This document shows, piece after piece, positions 41,513 through 52,582 of a DNA stretch of 64,000 nt. Origin of the DNA: Pilasporangium apinafurcum (lineage: Eukaryota; Oomycota; Peronosporomycetes; Pythiales; Pythiaceae). The stretch covers positions 132,184 through 196,183 of the forward strand of contig BCKE01000024.1 of NCBI GenBank assembly GCA_001600495.1. Reading direction: 5' to 3'. The notes under the pieces are model-generated. The model saw only the letters and a list, made by a program, of their open reading frames with translations, searched no databases and was not told where the DNA came from. Position 1 is the stretch's first letter, and every line of letters starts with the position of its first letter. The translations under genes and the position numbers were made by a program.

Positions 41513-44500
41513 TTAGTAGTAAGTGTTGGTCTCAATCCAACCACGCGACCGCTTGATGCGGCCCGTCTTCTTGTCGACATACGAGCGCGACGTCTTTCGC
41601 AACAGGAACTTGCGCATCTCATCGTATCCGAAGATAAAGAGCGAGAACGGCATCGCACAGAACCAATGCGTCAATCGAATAGCGTCAGTCGCAAACACGT
41701 CTTGCAGGAACGTCAGGTAGCAAAATGCAGCGCCGATGATCGTCTCAAACACCAGACCCATGTTCAGTACACTGTTCTCCATACCTTGGTCCACAATCGA
41801 CAACAGACGCGTGCGGCATACTACCAGATTCGCCCATTGAGATACAATGATGGCAATGAAGTAAGCCGTTTGTGTCACAGCCAATGCCTTCGCCTGCAGC
41901 ATACGCGAGAGGATGTTTTGACGAACAGTACCGTCACTTTCAACCCACGTAAACCCAGCGCGGTAATCCAATAAGCACTCTTCGCCACTACACACTGGCT
42001 TGCCATTTATGGTCGCCACTGTGAACGATGTGCCTTCCGTGTATTGGGAATCCGACAAGGTAAAGGATTGAGAATCTGAAAGCGTACCGTTTTGATTGCT
42101 TCTACTCACAACACGATCTTTGAAGGCATCTTTTGCACCATTGGGAGCTTCTACATCTTTGCCAGTGGAATCCGGATTCGTGATCCCATATACTGCAAGA
42201 GGTTGATAGCTCATGAAAACTTCCGAAGTCAGTTTCGAGTTAAACCCTGTCGCATCCGAGTCTGAGACATCCCATCGTAGCCATTTCTTTCTGAAAAAGT
42301 GCGATCGACGTGCATGCATTGGATAGTAAGGACGGTACCCGGCATCCCAGGCCGCTTGCATCGATTGGATAGATACAACTGCTTGGTCACTCGTGTAGGG
42401 ACCATAGGTCTTGGGATTCAGACGGTCGTAACCATCTGGCTTCGAATTGCTTCCTTTAAAGTTCGACAAGGCAAATTGACAATCCTCCAGTTCACCATTG
42501 TCCATGGGAGACCAAAAAATACGGGCATCATAAATTGAGCCACCAGCCGGAAGTGTGATGTTGTAGTCATCTTCACAAACGGGGTCTTCGCTCAAACCAA
42601 GTGATGTCCATTCCCCGTTATCATTCTTATGTCGTCCACCAGCGGTGCAATAATAGCCACCGTTTGTTTTGCACCACAACACTTGACGGCCAAAGCTGGT
42701 TCCCATTCCAAGACCAGGCAGGATCGATGGTTTGTATCCATAGTCGTTCATCACCACGAGATAGGTGAACATGCCAGCAGCAGCTTCAATCAAACCGATC
42801 TGAAGGTACGAGAATGAAATCAACTTCTTCGTCACCAAGCGATCCACAGCGGCGTTACGAGGAGCGCGTGCCATGATATCACTCTCCGCCCCTTCATAAG
42901 CCATCGAAATGGCTGGCACCATATCGGTACCAAGGCAGATAGCAAGCATCAGCACAGTCGTCAACGGCAACGGAATGCGGATAATAATATTCAGCAAAAA
43001 TGGAACCAGTTCCGGAATATTCGCAGCCAGGGCATACGCGATCGACTTTTTCAGATTGTCGAAGATGATGCGACCTTCTTCAACGCCACTCACAATGGAA
43101 GCAAAGTTGTCATCAAGCAGAATCATATCCGCGGCTTCTTTCGACACTTCCGATCCCATAATACCCATTGCCACACCGATATCAGCTTTCTTCAGAGCAG
43201 GCGAATCGTTTACACCATCACCGGTCACAGCGACAATTTCATTGCGACGTTGGCAATTTTCCACAATAATCAGCTTCTGTTGAGGAGAAGTACGGGCAAA
43301 CACAATTTGAGAGTGATCCAGGATACGATCCCATTCTTCAACAGGGGTGTCAACACTAATGTCCCATCCAGGAACAACAATGGCAGGTGCCGTGTCTGGG
43401 TCCTCCCAACCTGCCATGCCCTGGACAAGACCACGACTAGCGTTGCCTTCTTCAATATCTTCCTTCGTCGGACCCCACAAGATACCAACCTTATGCGCAA
43501 TCGCTTTTGCTGTTACTGGGTGGTCACCCGTAACCATGATAACACGAATGCCAGCAGTCTTGCATTTTTCCACAGCACTTGGTACTTCTGCTCGTGGAGG
43601 ATCGATCAATGCCATTAGACCAATAAAGCAGAGAGGTTCTTCAATGTTTGAGTGCGGAGTAGGGATGGTGTCGTAGTCTACATCTGTCGAACCGAGAGGG
43701 AAATTTGGATTATCTGTGTTGAACTGATATGTCGCAGGATACTTCAGTGGATCCAAAATCTTCTCAGAAAATCCGAGAACGCGCATACCACGCTTGGATA
43801 GTTCCAATTGAAGCTTTTCAACCTCAGCAAGTCGCTCTTTGGTCAATGGAACCTCTTCACCGTTCAGAAGTATTGTTTGGCAACGCGAGAGAATGCGCTC
43901 AGGAGCTCCCTTCATCACCAACAGCAATGGGGCACTACTATCGTTGTTCTGTTTGTGAATGGAAACCTGGAACTTGTTCTTCGAGTTGAATGGAATTTCC
44001 TTGATTTTGATATTTTCATTGCGATACTCAATAATATCCTTCTTGTCTTGGCAGAACTTGATCATGGCCGATTCAGAAGCATCACCAATCGTTTCCCAAT
44101 TGACTTTCTCACCAGTCTTCAGCGGCAATGGAGCACCGCGCGTGACTGTCACATCAGCACCAGCTCCACGAACAATTTTCTCATATTTTGAATCTTCATC
44201 GAAAACCGCGTTGTTACACAACGTAGCACATCGCTGCAGACGTTGGAACGTCACGTCAGACATATTGTAGCTGCCCACAGGAGTAATGGAGCACTCCGCA
44301 TCCCAGATCTTATTGTCGTACACAACATTCGCAACAGTCATGACGTTTTGCGTCAGCGTACCGGTCTTGTCCGAGCAAATGCATGTCGTAGACCCTAGCG
44401 TTTCCACACCTTGCAAGTTCTTCACAAGCATGTTTTTCCCAGCCATACGCTTCGCTGCCAAGCTCAAACACACCGTCACAGTCGCAAGAAGACCTTCGGG

Positions 44501-45643
44501 TACATTCGCCACGATGACACCAATCATAAAGACCAAATTTGACACGAAATCCGTGCCAATTAAGAACCCAACTACAAAAAAAAAGATACCGATAGCCGTC
44601 GCTACTGCCGCAATGACGTGCACAAAGTGGTCGATTTCCTTCCCAATCGGGGTTTGGTCGACCCCAGTCGACGTGGCCAGTCGGGCAATTCTACCCATCA
44701 CAGTCTTGTCACCAATGTTTACAACGATACCTTTGCCACTTCCTTGTGGGATAAACGTGCCAAAGAAACACAAATTTTTCGTTTCCAATGGATTTTCGTC
44801 CGTACATTCTGGAATACGCTTCAGCGGTTCAGGCTCTCCCGTCAGCGACGAATTGTCGACTGTGAGATCGTCCGAGCACTCGATGATGCGGATATCCGCC
44901 GGAACTTTATCACCGCCTTTCAGCACCACAAGATCACCACGAACGAGTAATGAAGCATCAATTTTTTGCGACTTGCCTTCACGGATGACTGTAATCATAG
45001 TCGGCATCATGCTTTTAAACGACTCCATTAAGTTGTTTGACTGATAGTTCTGAATGTACGAGAAACTGCCCGTAATCAGCACTACAAGCGCCAAGATGAT
45101 GCCAAGATACAAATTATCTGAGGATCCTTGGATAGCATAACTGACAAAGCACATCGCCGAGCCCGCCCAGAGTAATAGGCAAAAGAAGCCCGTCAATTCG
45201 CGCCAATATTTCAGCCATTCCGGGTCTTTCTTTGGTGGTGTTAATTCATTCAAACCTTCGTGTTCCCGACGCATGTCGATGTTATCACCATTCATACCAT
45301 ATTCGATATCGGTCAATAATTCCGCAGCCAGCTCTGAAATGCTCATCTTGTGTTCAGTCATGACCAATTCGCGCTTTGTGTCCTCGGCATTTGTAGTGTC
45401 TAGATCAGCGGGTTTCCGTGCTGCTGCAGCTGCTTTACGTTGCTTGCGACTCTCAATACGTTGTCGCATCTCTGTCGTCGCTGCAATGATCTCAGCGGAC
45501 GAACGTACCGAAGATCGGAACGATGTCTGACTGGGAAAACGTGAATCCTCATTTGCGGGTTGTATAAGTGCAGGCGGTGTATACGCGTAGTTGTCATCCT
45601 CCATACTTACATAGGCTTGCTTGGGCGTGTTTGGCCCGTCCAT
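41513..45643 (-). CDS. Na+/K+-ATPase alpha subunit (P-type IIC) with enlarged M7-M8 loop
   Basis: A 1376-residue single-exon ion pump. P-type marks are NSSLTGEPEPLKR, the phosphorylation motif CSDKTGTLTQNVM (Asp near residue 424), MKGAPERIL, MVTGDHPVTAKAIA and VTGDGVNDSPALKKADIG. The ion-binding helix region LGTDMVPAISMAYEGAESD is of the Na+/K+ (IIC) class. It exports Na+ and imports K+ at the plasma membrane. It is about 350 residues longer than animal alpha subunits (near 1020). Most of the excess is a luminal insertion between M7 and M8, about residues 964-1246, with several cysteines (WCKTNGGYYCTAGG; EDPVCEDDYN; CSGEECLLDY). In animals this loop holds the beta subunit. Confidence 0.95.
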   Translation of the reverse strand: MDGPNTPKQAYVSMEDDNYAYTPPALIQPANEDSRFPSQTSFRSSVRSSAEIIAATTEMRQRIESRKQRKAAAAARKPADLDTTNAEDTKRELVMTEHKMSISELAAELLTDIEYGMNGDNIDMRREHEGLNELTPPKKDPEWLKYWRELTGFFCLLLWAGSAMCFVSYAIQGSSDNLYLGIILALVVLITGSFSYIQNYQSNNLMESFKSMMPTMITVIREGKSQKIDASLLVRGDLVVLKGGDKVPADIRIIECSDDLTVDNSSLTGEPEPLKRIPECTDENPLETKNLCFFGTFIPQGSGKGIVVNIGDKTVMGRIARLATSTGVDQTPIGKEIDHFVHVIAAVATAIGIFFFVVGFLIGTDFVSNLVFMIGVIVANVPEGLLATVTVCLSLAAKRMAGKNMLVKNLQGVETLGSTTCICSDKTGTLTQNVMTVANVVYDNKIWDAECSITPVGSYNMSDVTFQRLQRCATLCNNAVFDEDSKYEKIVRGAGADVTVTRGAPLPLKTGEKVNWETIGDASESAMIKFCQDKKDIIEYRNENIKIKEIPFNSKNKFQVSIHKQNNDSSAPLLLVMKGAPERILSRCQTILLNGEEVPLTKERLAEVEKLQLELSKRGMRVLGFSEKILDPLKYPATYQFNTDNPNFPLGSTDVDYDTIPTPHSNIEEPLCFIGLMALIDPPRAEVPSAVEKCKTAGIRVIMVTGDHPVTAKAIAHKVGILWGPTKEDIEEGNASRGLVQGMAGWEDPDTAPAIVVPGWDISVDTPVEEWDRILDHSQIVFARTSPQQKLIIVENCQRRNEIVAVTGDGVNDSPALKKADIGVAMGIMGSEVSKEAADMILLDDNFASIVSGVEEGRIIFDNLKKSIAYALAANIPELVPFLLNIIIRIPLPLTTVLMLAICLGTDMVPAISMAYEGAESDIMARAPRNAAVDRLVTKKLISFSYLQIGLIEAAAGMFTYLVVMNDYGYKPSILPGLGMGTSFGRQVLWCKTNGGYYCTAGGRHKNDNGEWTSLGLSEDPVCEDDYNITLPAGGSIYDARIFWSPMDNGELEDCQFALSNFKGSNSKPDGYDRLNPKTYGPYTSDQAVVSIQSMQAAWDAGYRPYYPMHARRSHFFRKKWLRWDVSDSDATGFNSKLTSEVFMSYQPLAVYGITNPDSTGKDVEAPNGAKDAFKDRVVSRSNQNGTLSDSQSFTLSDSQYTEGTSFTVATINGKPVCSGEECLLDYRAGFTWVESDGTVRQNILSRMLQAKALAVTQTAYFIAIIVSQWANLVVCRTRLLSIVDQGMENSVLNMGLVFETIIGAAFCYLTFLQDVFATDAIRLTHWFCAMPFSLFIFGYDEMRKFLLRKTSRSYVDKKTGRIKRSRGWIETNTYY

Positions 45644-46151
45644 ATTTGCGCCGATTTATTTGGCTTTGATTCAGCGAGGGATGGTTTTCTTCCTTTCCTT
45701 TTTATTATCTGAATGCAGGTGAATTCCCGGCTGAATGTGGACTGGTTCACATGGTGCAGACGAATCTACCGCGGGTTCTGTGGATTGGTACGCGTGAGAA
45801 AGGGAGCAAGCGCAGCGAACCCAATATTCGGCACCACCGTCTGAGTAATTGATAGTGAATGTATCGTATTCGGATTATACGCGTGGTATACAGCCATGTG
45901 TAAACAGGTCAATGAGTACCATTGAACTGGATATTATCGATAAAGTATAATAAAATAGACAGATATCTCATGTACCCATACTGAAGACAGAAGAATAGTA
46001 ACTTTTATGATATGATACAGTATAAAATCCGTGAAAGAAAAGGATGGATGGCACCGATTCTTCAGTACATAAACCCATCAGAACAACAGTGGTGTCGACA
46101 TTCGAGAATACGAGGAAGTGCAAAGTCCCAGTATTTCCATCTGAACATGCA
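45644..46151. other. Intergenic, promoter side of the ATPase
   Basis: About 0.5 kb upstream of the ATPase start. No coding frame with recognisable features. Confidence 0.35.
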
Positions 46152-46469
46152 TTAGTGTTCCGATGACATCGCTCTTGATCTATTTGGTAAATTATATAGT
46201 TTGTTGTCATGGTGGATAGTTGCAAATGCCGCATCAAAATCATCCATACAACCACTGTCATTTAATATCGCTACTACTACAGCAATAGGTACATTCACTA
46301 TTCCCGTGCATCGTATATTGGAATTTGATCGTGGTAGGATTCTTTTGCACAACTCACGAATGATAAACTTCGATGTGATGGGCTGCATTTTAGATTTGGA
46401 TCCCAAACTATGAGTATGCCACACACCAAAGTTGCCCGTGGCGAATGTCATGGATGGATATTCGCTCAT
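46152..46469 (-). CDS. Hypothetical short frame behind a strong splice-acceptor-like tract
   Basis: 105 codons from ATG at 46469 (MSEYPSMTFATGNFGVWH...) to TAA. Directly upstream on the minus strand is a pyrimidine tract ending TTTCAATGTCCAG, which looks like a 3' splice site, so it may be a last exon. There are four Cys and no signal peptide or known motif. It may also be fortuitous. Confidence 0.25.
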   Translation of the reverse strand: MSEYPSMTFATGNFGVWHTHSLGSKSKMQPITSKFIIRELCKRILPRSNSNIRCTGIVNVPIAVVVAILNDSGCMDDFDAAFATIHHDNKLYNLPNRSRAMSSEH

Positions 46470-46683
46470 CTGGACATTGAAAGAAGAGAGAGAGATACTG
46501 CGTCGATGTTGTCAAACCAGATACTTAGATAAGAAAAGCACATTCACTGACAATACTCAGTTTTTGCTGTCTTAGACAGTTAAACTTTCTTCGTTCTTTG
46601 GCGTCCTATTACTCCTAACGATCATACTCAACATGTATTGATGTCTCACCTCATCCTCTTCCTTACAAGTACTTACTTGTTAT

Positions 46684-49338
46684 TTACACAACGGAATTAA
46701 AATCGTCAAATTCACTACAGGAATCGTGGCGCTCCAGTGTCGCTGTAGCCTGGAAATCTTCCTGCAACAGTCTTGCGTCCAAAATATTATCTTCTGCAAG
46801 CGCCTTATGCTTGTTGCGGCGGAATTTTCGTTTGCCTGACGGTTTCGGTACGTGCAGCCTCTGGCCGAGTTTGCGGCAGTTGCACATGCCGTTGTCTAGT
46901 AGCGTAGTATTCTCCGATTGTGAGTGGTCTGTATTGCCGTGGGTCGAGTTGGTGCGTTGTGATGTCTTGCGCGATTGTGACTTCCGTGAAACCGTCGTGC
47001 TCGACTGCGTCAGTGTCTCGACTGCGCTCAGTTCGTGTTGCTTCCCACTCACTCCATCATAGGCACCAACAACAAGCGGCTGGCAAAGATTAATATTTTC
47101 TTCATCAAAGTAGTAAACTGAGTTGGTATTTTCAAATGGTCGAGCATGTTGCAAGTGGTGCAACAAACCAGCATCCATCAATGCATTCCCCAAGCGAATA
47201 GCTTCACTCGTGGATTCGACGTACTGCAAATGTTCCATCTGATCAATTGCCTGTTGACCCGAAAAGCTCTGCTCAATGCTACCCGGCTGGCCTTCTTTCG
47301 GCTGCTTGGTGATGATCATCACATCTTCCAATTCATCACTCAATTCCATCGCAAACGCAGCACAAAGCTCCTCCTGGATTGATTCCAAAACAGCCACAAT
47401 GTTCTGCGCCGATGGTCGGAATCGTGGATCTGGTTGCCAGGCGCTCTCAATCACAGCACGTAGACTGGGATGTAGGCGATGATCCAACTCGGGTCGCTGG
47501 CCATCTATGACGAACTGGAAGATCTGGAAGTGGTTTTGACTCGTAAGCGTCGGGAATTTCTCTCTTCCTGGGTTCAAAATATCCCACATAGTAATACCCA
47601 GCGAATAGACATCTGCCGCTTCGCCATAGGAAGCCAGACCAGCTTTCCCGTTGATCACCTCGGGTGCCATGTAGTCGACCGTACCTTTTACGGTCATCCG
47701 TGCCGCGCTGTTGTTGCTACTGTTCTGCGCACCGTTCATAGCAGACCCACGAATATGCTGGACATTCGCGCCACTCTCCAACTCACAATCCACGCTGCCG
47801 CGCATATCACGCACCGCCTGCTTGCTATCAGTTCTCGGCAGATCCTGCGGGCGCTTCTCCTCAATCTGTGCACGTGGCAGACTGCGCGATTCACCGAAAT
47901 CTGTCAATTTCACATTACTGTTGGAGTCCACAAGGAAATTGGCCGGTTTGATGTCACGGTGTAGGAATGCCGGCCGGAAACTGTGGATGTACGCGACCGC
48001 GCGTGCAGCGTCTAGCATGTACCCAAGATTGATCAGGAGCTGCTGACGGTTCAAGTTCTGTGGTCGTCTTGCAATGGCACATGTGACATCTTCCAAGCTA
48101 CCTTGGCATAATTCCGAGACCAAGCAGATCGTGGGTGGGCAGACACACATACCGTAGAATTTGACGATGTTCGGATGACTAAGTGCGCCACATAGCGCGG
48201 CTTCTTGAGAGAACCCTGCGACGGTGTCTTCATTGAAATCCGTTGGGGTGTAGACTTTCACTGCAACAGGTGTCGTGCATTTCAGGATGCCATTGAACAC
48301 GAGTGCACTAGCACCGACGCCGATCTTCTGCTTAAGCTCAAGGTACGCAAAGTCAATGATATACTTGCGGTGCATCTCGATCAAGACATGCAGGCCCTTC
48401 GAGGAGACTCGTTCAGGAAGGTTGTTATTCTGTCGAAAGAGTCGCTGCAAGGCCACCGCACGCTGTCCCATACCTCGCCAATGCTCGGTATCGGCCTTCA
48501 GCACACGCCAAATCACAAGTGGGCACAGCGAGCCGCACAACAAGTTGGCATAACAGAGCGTAAACCCTTCGTCGAGTTTCAATTGACGGAAAAGCTCAGT
48601 GTAGGCGAAGAGTAGCGCATAGTAGACGTAGGCGAAGAGACAAAACTCACGAATCGTGCGCTTGCTAGCACGTCCTGGGGGCCGAATGAAGATATACGTG
48701 TAGAGAAGCAGCATAAACGCCCGCGAGGTAGTCAGTACTGTGTAGAGTTCGGATTTTGGGCGGTACTTGACCATATACCAGACGATCGGTATTGTATAGG
48801 TTGATAGCACGAACGTAATGAGGATCGTTCGTCGCAAGGCTGGACCGGAGACACTCTTTTGTAGCATAAAGACCACGACACTCAAGAAGACGAATTGACG
48901 CCCAGAATAAAAGACTTCGGTCGCTAGCTTGCTGATGTCCCATGTGTAGAGCCCCGTGGCTAGTGCTGCGCAAAAAAAGACTGTGTAGATGCCCGTGGTG
49001 CACGTCAAGACCCAGAGCAAGGGTTCAAAGGCCGGCAAGATGATCTTGCGCGCAGCATCGGTGTCGCCTTTAAACGCAACGTGGCGGTTGAACCGTAGGT
49101 ACAGCACCAGTATTACGCAAAGTGCGAACATGATGCCGTATCCGAGCAGCAAGAAAAGCTGCAGCGTGTGGATCTTACCGATCAAGTAGTTCAAGTACGC
49201 CATTGTCGCTGCCGCAGCAGCGGCGTCCTCTGGACTGGGTGTGGCGGTGGCATTAACCACAGGGGAGGTAGTGGCATTGACGACTGCGTCCACCACGACC
49301 TGTGTCATGCTGGACGAGCTGCCAGATGATAATGCCAT
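46684..49338 (-). CDS. Seven-transmembrane receptor fused to TKL protein kinase
   Basis: An 884-residue single-exon protein. A Ser/Thr/Ala-rich N terminus with N-glycosylation sites precedes seven hydrophobic helices between residues 55 and 300 (for example LQLFLLLGYGIMFALCVILV; FVFLSVVVFMLQ; REFCLFAYVYYALLFAYTEL). A kinase domain spans about 335-655: glycine loop IGVGASALVFNG, VAVKVY lysine, HRDIKPANFLVD, DFGESRS, YMAPEV and DVYSLGITMWDIL. All catalytic residues are present, so it should be active on Ser/Thr. Between DFG and APE lie about 75 residues, roughly three times normal, rich in Asn/Ser/Arg. The C-terminal tail ends in basic and acidic patches. Oomycetes are known for receptors fused to effector domains ('GPCR-bigrams', including TKL kinases), so receptor-to-kinase signalling at the plasma membrane is inferred. 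Confidence 0.85.
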   Translation of the reverse strand: MALSSGSSSSMTQVVVDAVVNATTSPVVNATATPSPEDAAAAAATMAYLNYLIGKIHTLQLFLLLGYGIMFALCVILVLYLRFNRHVAFKGDTDAARKIILPAFEPLLWVLTCTTGIYTVFFCAALATGLYTWDISKLATEVFYSGRQFVFLSVVVFMLQKSVSGPALRRTILITFVLSTYTIPIVWYMVKYRPKSELYTVLTTSRAFMLLLYTYIFIRPPGRASKRTIREFCLFAYVYYALLFAYTELFRQLKLDEGFTLCYANLLCGSLCPLVIWRVLKADTEHWRGMGQRAVALQRLFRQNNNLPERVSSKGLHVLIEMHRKYIIDFAYLELKQKIGVGASALVFNGILKCTTPVAVKVYTPTDFNEDTVAGFSQEAALCGALSHPNIVKFYGMCVCPPTICLVSELCQGSLEDVTCAIARRPQNLNRQQLLINLGYMLDAARAVAYIHSFRPAFLHRDIKPANFLVDSNSNVKLTDFGESRSLPRAQIEEKRPQDLPRTDSKQAVRDMRGSVDCELESGANVQHIRGSAMNGAQNSSNNSAARMTVKGTVDYMAPEVINGKAGLASYGEAADVYSLGITMWDILNPGREKFPTLTSQNHFQIFQFVIDGQRPELDHRLHPSLRAVIESAWQPDPRFRPSAQNIVAVLESIQEELCAAFAMELSDELEDVMIITKQPKEGQPGSIEQSFSGQQAIDQMEHLQYVESTSEAIRLGNALMDAGLLHHLQHARPFENTNSVYYFDEENINLCQPLVVGAYDGVSGKQHELSAVETLTQSSTTVSRKSQSRKTSQRTNSTHGNTDHSQSENTTLLDNGMCNCRKLGQRLHVPKPSGKRKFRRNKHKALAEDNILDARLLQEDFQATATLERHDSCSEFDDFNSVV

Positions 49339-50552
49339 GAGTATAACGTTGCCAAAATGGATGAAAGGACTTGAGAGTGTGTCCTAGGCGTGGTGGATGC
49401 AGTTATGAGCAGCAGGTGTACATGAGCAGAAATTCGGAGCCGAGTTCTGGTGTAAGTTTTTGGTTTTTTTTTCTCAAAGACTAAAGATAGAAGAAACGGG
49501 CAAGGGGGTAGGAATAAAAGAGAGAAGCAATACATGCTGGGCAAGAAAAGAACGCGTTATGAACGTGCGCTGAAAGGTGCAACAATTGAAACGGATATGG
49601 CTCACAAATGTCTTTGCATTGTTGATTGGCTGATTTTATTTTTTGTAAATCATATCAGTGGATAAAAACAATGTCTGAAGGTGTAGATTGGTAGAAAATA
49701 AAATATGGAAGAGATCTTGAAAGGCCATGGTTGTCACTAACGGATCGACGTTGAATTTGTGTCTGGATGTCACAAAAAAGTCGAAACAAACTTCTGTTTA
49801 GTTGTTTCCTTTTAACGACTACATCAACAGCACCAAATTGCGGTCGTTTCTGATCTAGTTCTGCTGCCTTCCTCTCGTTCTTCTTTCTACATTTTGGTGG
49901 CGTTTCTTGTGACGCCTGGAGGATGTTCAGCGCAGAGCTGAATCTCTCAAGACAATCACATTTGTTTACCACATGTTGCTTGTCAACGATTAAAACATCA
50001 AGTCACATTTATGAACGAATGGTAGAAGCAGGATAAAAAGAAAACGACAAGTCCTGGCGACTGATCTCGATGGAATTGCACGATCGCATGCACTAACTGC
50101 TTCAATTTTCTTCAACGGATGTTTCTCTGTGGGTTTGGGTATCGTTGTCGAGTTCCTGCATGTTATTTGGTTTACGTTGATAAACTACTCGTAGATGATG
50201 GTCGACAGAACTGAGACAAGCGTATGTTGGACATGAACACTCTTCCATTCGCCATTATCGACTCCGTGCAAAATGTAATGATTAGTTTGGTAGCATTACG
50301 TGGCAAACAAAAGGGAAATCGAGCGTCAATTCATGTATTGCGTTGTCATGTGGGCGCAAAACAAAGATATTTCGATTCAACAAACCAAGGGCTTCTTCCA
50401 GTCCCTACGCTTGAGACTTTCAGTGGCTCTTGCATAAAGTCTGGTGTTTCTTATATGGGAACCGGGTTCGTCGTAAAGTACTACCAAATCGGGTCTGGCA
50501 CCAATGCACCAAATGTGTGGAGCCGTAATATTTCAATATTGTTTCTTTTTAA
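49339..50552. other. Intergenic, no gene supported
   Basis: About 1.2 kb upstream of the 7TM-kinase gene and left of the Fanzor1 element. Open frames at 49655-49972 (minus) and 50224-50607 (plus) lack motifs, and the second runs into the element end. Part of 49713-49900 weakly resembles the reverse complement of the Fanzor1 5' flank. Confidence 0.35.
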
Positions 50553-50610
50553 CTTTTATTTCTCACATGTTCTGTACCACGCGCGGTACAGAACATGTGG
50601 GGAATAAAGG
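50553..50610. repeat. Terminal palindrome of Fanzor1 element (right end of the gene)
   Basis: A perfect 15-bp inverted repeat, CACATGTTCTGTACC at 50564-50578 and its complement at 50585-50599, with 6-nt spacer ACGCGC. It is extended outward as an imperfect 26-bp arm. A second small stem CGAGGT/ACCTCG lies at 50642-50661 between it and the nuclease stop, so the 3' flank is rich in structure, as expected for a guide RNA region. Confidence 0.8.
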
Positions 50611-50682
50611 CTACACTCATCCGTTTCCGGAATCATAGCAGCGAGGTTGTTTATCACCTCGGTTTTGACTTCGAGCCCCACT

Positions 50683-52582
50683 TCATCTTTTACCCTTCGT
50701 GAACGCCTCGAGTCTCCTCTTTTTCTTCGCTTGGTCGATGAATAGTCTCAAAATGTTGATTGCAGCATTGATGTCACGGTTCCACAATGTGCGATGGTAT
50801 TCACTATTTTTGCAGTGTCGCACATTATAAAGACCCTTACCGCCAATTTCTTCGTCAGGCACATAACTTTTCATCTCCTTGTGACAAGCACAACACAGCT
50901 TGCTCGTCCTGAACTCGTCCACATCAACAACACTACATCTGAAACCAATTTTCTTCCGTAGAGTCGTTGTAGGAATAGCAATGTTGCCTTTAGCTGAGTT
51001 TGTGAAACTTGCATCTCCATACACGATAACGGTTCGTTTATTACCACTTGTAAGGCTCTTGACTACCTTCTCGTACATCTGTTGTCGACGGATGTAGGTC
51101 GACCATCGTAGCCTCTTCATCTTCTTTGATGAATACACGTCAAGAAGACGATCCAAATACACGAGACAAAATCTCACCCGTTCCAAATAGGAGACAAGGT
51201 TCGCAACTTTTGCTGAAGGAACGTTTTCATTGAAGGTTTTGATGTCAGGCTCGGCATCAATTCACTCTTTGGTCAACTTTGTTCGTCTATGGTAGCCGCA
51301 CTCTGTAGAAACGGTCCTTCGACCAGTGGATGACTTCATATTTGATGTTCTCTCCTTTCGGCTTTTGCAGTGTAGTCATACTTTCCTCTTTGTAGACAAC
51401 AGCAGTGAAGATCTTCTTTCTCCCTAGATCTAAACCGATGACCCGGTCTTCAAGAGAAAATCTCTCTTTTTTTGCTCTCTTGTGGGGAGCTTTGGACGGG
51501 TGGTTGCCACACCAACTGACATACCGTCGGTCGAGATAAAGTGCTCAAACTTCTTTCACTGGCCTTTGGTCACAAGACCTATATTGAAGTACGTACGCCA
51601 TAACTCAGCTTTGTCGGCGTAAAGCTCAACAGGGTCACCCAAAGCCTTAGCAAGTTCCTTCAGGATGGTGATGTTGATCTTGATGAAAATGGATCTGAAC
51701 TGTTTCTGTGGAAGCAGAGACCAGACTCGGCAACCCTTCATTCCATCATCCACGTGAGCTTGTATGTCTTTCAGCATTGTGCAGAGAAAGGGTATATGAC
51801 GTTCCGGTGATTTGTTCAAGTCGAGTGGCAGCGGTCCGATCTCGTTTCTCACTCTATCCGATAATTCTTGCATCCAAACAATCTCCTCAACAGGGATGGG
51901 ATACTTCTTGAACCTGGAGTACACGGGGATCAGAGCGGATAAGCTATGCTGAGTTTCAGTGCTTGCACAGACCAGTAATGAAACAGCACTCTTGATTATC
52001 TTGTCTTGGTGCTTTTCAAAATAGTCTCTGTTGTGAAGACGTATCTGCAGGCGCATCCACTTACACAACCGGGGAGTAGAACGTCAATCGGTTGCTGACT
52101 TGAAAATTCTGCCTTGCTTGTTGAGCGATCATAACCAACATCTGAGCCATGTGGGGTCTTCGTTCTGTCAGTTCATAATCCGAAGGGTATTGGGTCCTGT
52201 AAAGGTCTAAACTGGTCTCTAAGTCAGAATGGACCTATCTGCTGCCGACCAAGTTAGTTATTGCAGATGAGCATCGATTGAAGAAGTTATTATCCAATGG
52301 AGGAAGTTCTTCGCCAGCTTCCAATAATCGCAGGACATGGACGAATGCCAGCATAGATGTCTCACATGCTATTCTTGAACAAAGTACCACAGCCTCATCA
52401 ATCTTTTCCGCCATTCTTTTGTCTTTGCAAAACTTTCGCCACCCAGTCTTCACAGTGGTGTAGACGCTTTGCTTTTGTCGAACTTTTCGTTCCGCAAAAT
52501 CCAGGCGGGCTCTCCGCTTTTTAATGGTGTTCTCTTCAATACCGTCGCTCGTTGATGCCATTTTACCACAACATTCAAACAC
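50683..52582 (-). pseudogene. Fanzor1 nuclease gene, broken
   Basis: The N-terminal block at 52582-52235 has a basic start, KKRRARLDFAERKVRQKQS. The central block 52068-51556 contains SLLPQKQFRSIFIKI, a Fanzor1 pattern. After a TGA the same frame continues with FEHFISTDGMSVGV, another typical motif. RuvC-I is DRVIGLDLGRKKIFT near 51440. The last block (51186-50683) has DEFRTSKLCCACH with the relocated catalytic Glu and first zinc cysteines, and LWNRDINAAINIL as RuvC-III. The blocks lie in at least four frame segments. One junction near 52070-52234 could be an intron, but stops and shifts elsewhere show a dead copy. It is related to fragment C at 14.3 kb and distinct from the Fanzor2 copies. 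Confidence 0.75.

Noticed and set aside
50224-50607. Plus-strand open frame of 127 codons at the Fanzor1 element edge
   Set aside because: No recognisable motif, and its end is formed by the terminal palindrome of the element.
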